This document shows, one piece after another, positions 63,542 through 64,000 of a stretch of DNA of 64,000 nucleotides (its first letter is position 1; each line of letters starts with the position of its first letter). A program made the translations under genes and the position numbers. Source of the DNA: Streptomyces sp. ISL-98 (GTDB lineage: Bacteria; Actinomycetota; Actinomycetes; Streptomycetales; Streptomycetaceae). The notes under the pieces were generated by a model that worked only from the letters and a program-made list of their open reading frames with translations, did no database searches and was not told where the DNA came from. Where the stretch lies: NCBI RefSeq assembly GCF_018614055.1, contig NZ_JAGGPB010000019.1, forward strand, positions 1-64,000, given 5' to 3'.

Positions 63542-64000
63542 TCAGCCGACGCTGATCGCGATCTTGCCGCGGGTGTGGCCCTCCATGCTCAGCCGCAGCG
63601 CGTCGGCGGTCTCCTCCAGCGGGAAGACCGCGGCGACCTCGACGGCCAGCGCACCGCGCTCGGCCAGCTCGGTCAGCGCCGTCAGGTCGGCGGTGTCGGG
63701 GCGTACGAAGACATAGCTGCCGCCGAGCCCCAGGACCGCGCCGTCGGCGATGGACGCCAGCCGTCCACCGGGAGCGAGCAGCCCCGGCGAGACCTTGAGC
63801 GCGTCGCCACCGACCAGGTCGAGCACGGCGTCCACGCCGCCGGGCGCGAGCGCCTTGACGCGGTCTGCGAGCCCTTCGCCGTACGTCACAGGGGTGGCGC
63901 CCAGCGACCGCAGGTAGTCGTGATTGCGCTCGCTCGCCGTGCCGATGACCCGGACGCCGAAGGCGCGGGCGATCTGCACCGCCAGCGAGCCGACGCCGCC
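63542..64000 (-). CDS. MDR-family NADP-dependent oxidoreductase, 3' part
   Basis: The gene runs off the right edge. The visible C-terminal 152 residues begin GGVGSLAVQIARAFGVRVIG, a Rossmann motif of zinc-less medium-chain dehydrogenases of the quinone oxidoreductase type, and continue with GVDAVLDLVGGDAL and end HTRGKIAISVG. No structural zinc Cys is visible in this part. It likely reduces quinones or enones with NADPH. The start and any catalytic zinc ligands lie beyond the window. It converges with mprF with a 19-bp gap. Confidence 0.85.
   Translation of the reverse strand, partial: GGVGSLAVQIARAFGVRVIGTASERNHDYLRSLGATPVTYGEGLADRVKALAPGGVDAVLDLVGGDALKVSPGLLAPGGRLASIADGAVLGLGGSYVFVRPDTADLTALTELAERGALAVEVAAVFPLEETADALRLSMEGHTRGKIAISVG

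Overview
The window looks like a piece of the conserved core chromosome of a Streptomyces (or very close relative). GC content and GC3 are very high, GTG/TTG starts and 4-bp ATGA/GTGA overlaps are common, the rRNA leader at the left edge has the Streptomyces form, and the gene set includes sigE-cseABC, lsr2, disA and clpC. From memory the gene order resembles the stretch of S. coelicolor from the auxiliary trpS to mprF (about SCO3334-SCO3397); no database was consulted. I see no prophage, insertion sequence, CRISPR array, tRNA or obvious island. It reads as a resident core region with a few lineage-variable genes and several informative regulatory sites.

Layout. 1-480: tandem promoters and 5' leader of an rRNA operon that runs leftwards out of the window. 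500-9.9 kb: trpS behind a Trp-codon leader peptide and attenuator, an AraC/DJ-1 regulator divergent from a cysteine hydrolase, proC, an ABC-2 exporter, a SulP transporter behind four 13-bp tandem repeats, a methyltransferase and two small proteins. 10-19.5 kb: a Ser/Thr kinase with a beta-propeller, ilvD, a TetR-isomerase pair, a Ppx/GppA phosphatase, a Cys-rich protein and a large membrane protein fusing sigma-factor-like, zinc-finger and BACON parts. 19.5-24.3 kb: radA-disA (DNA repair and c-di-AMP) and mutY. 24.4-27.7 kb: the sigE-cseA-cseB-cseC cell-envelope stress operon. 27.7-36.7 kb: VOC protein, MFS exporter with divergent TetR repressor, M23 peptidase, a NACHT/STAND NTPase with C-terminal leucine-rich region, and a D-Ala-D-Ala carboxypeptidase. 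36.8-42.8 kb: clpC, an SCO3374-family protein, lsr2, N-acetylglutamate synthase, a BlaI/MecI regulator and two small unknowns. 42.9-48.5 kb: a tightly packed cofactor operon (DUF2520 oxidoreductase, panC, nadB, nadC, coaX). 48.6-56.5 kb: ArsR-type regulator, DUF899 protein, an orphan nuoD next to a MidA/NDUFAF7-type methyltransferase, a NarL-type two-component system and a coiled-coil membrane protein. 56.6-64 kb: an osmoprotectant ABC importer with divergent ATPase, an antigen-85-like esterase, mprF, and the 3' part of a quinone-oxidoreductase-like gene.

How it fits together. Several neighbours serve the cell envelope: sigE-cseABC, M23 peptidase, DD-carboxypeptidase, mprF (with a SigE-type promoter in front), the esterase and the osmolyte importer. 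Others serve stress and protein/DNA quality control: radA-disA and clpC both have SigR-type promoter matches, and clpC also has a ClgR-like box. The most notable points are the complete trpS attenuator, the sigma/anti-sigma/BACON fusion receptor, the NACHT-LRR protein, the NuoD plus NDUFAF7-like methyltransferase pair, a possible missing-step ketopantoate reductase in the pan/nad operon, and the tandem repeats before sulP. Functions are inferred from protein family signatures read by eye.
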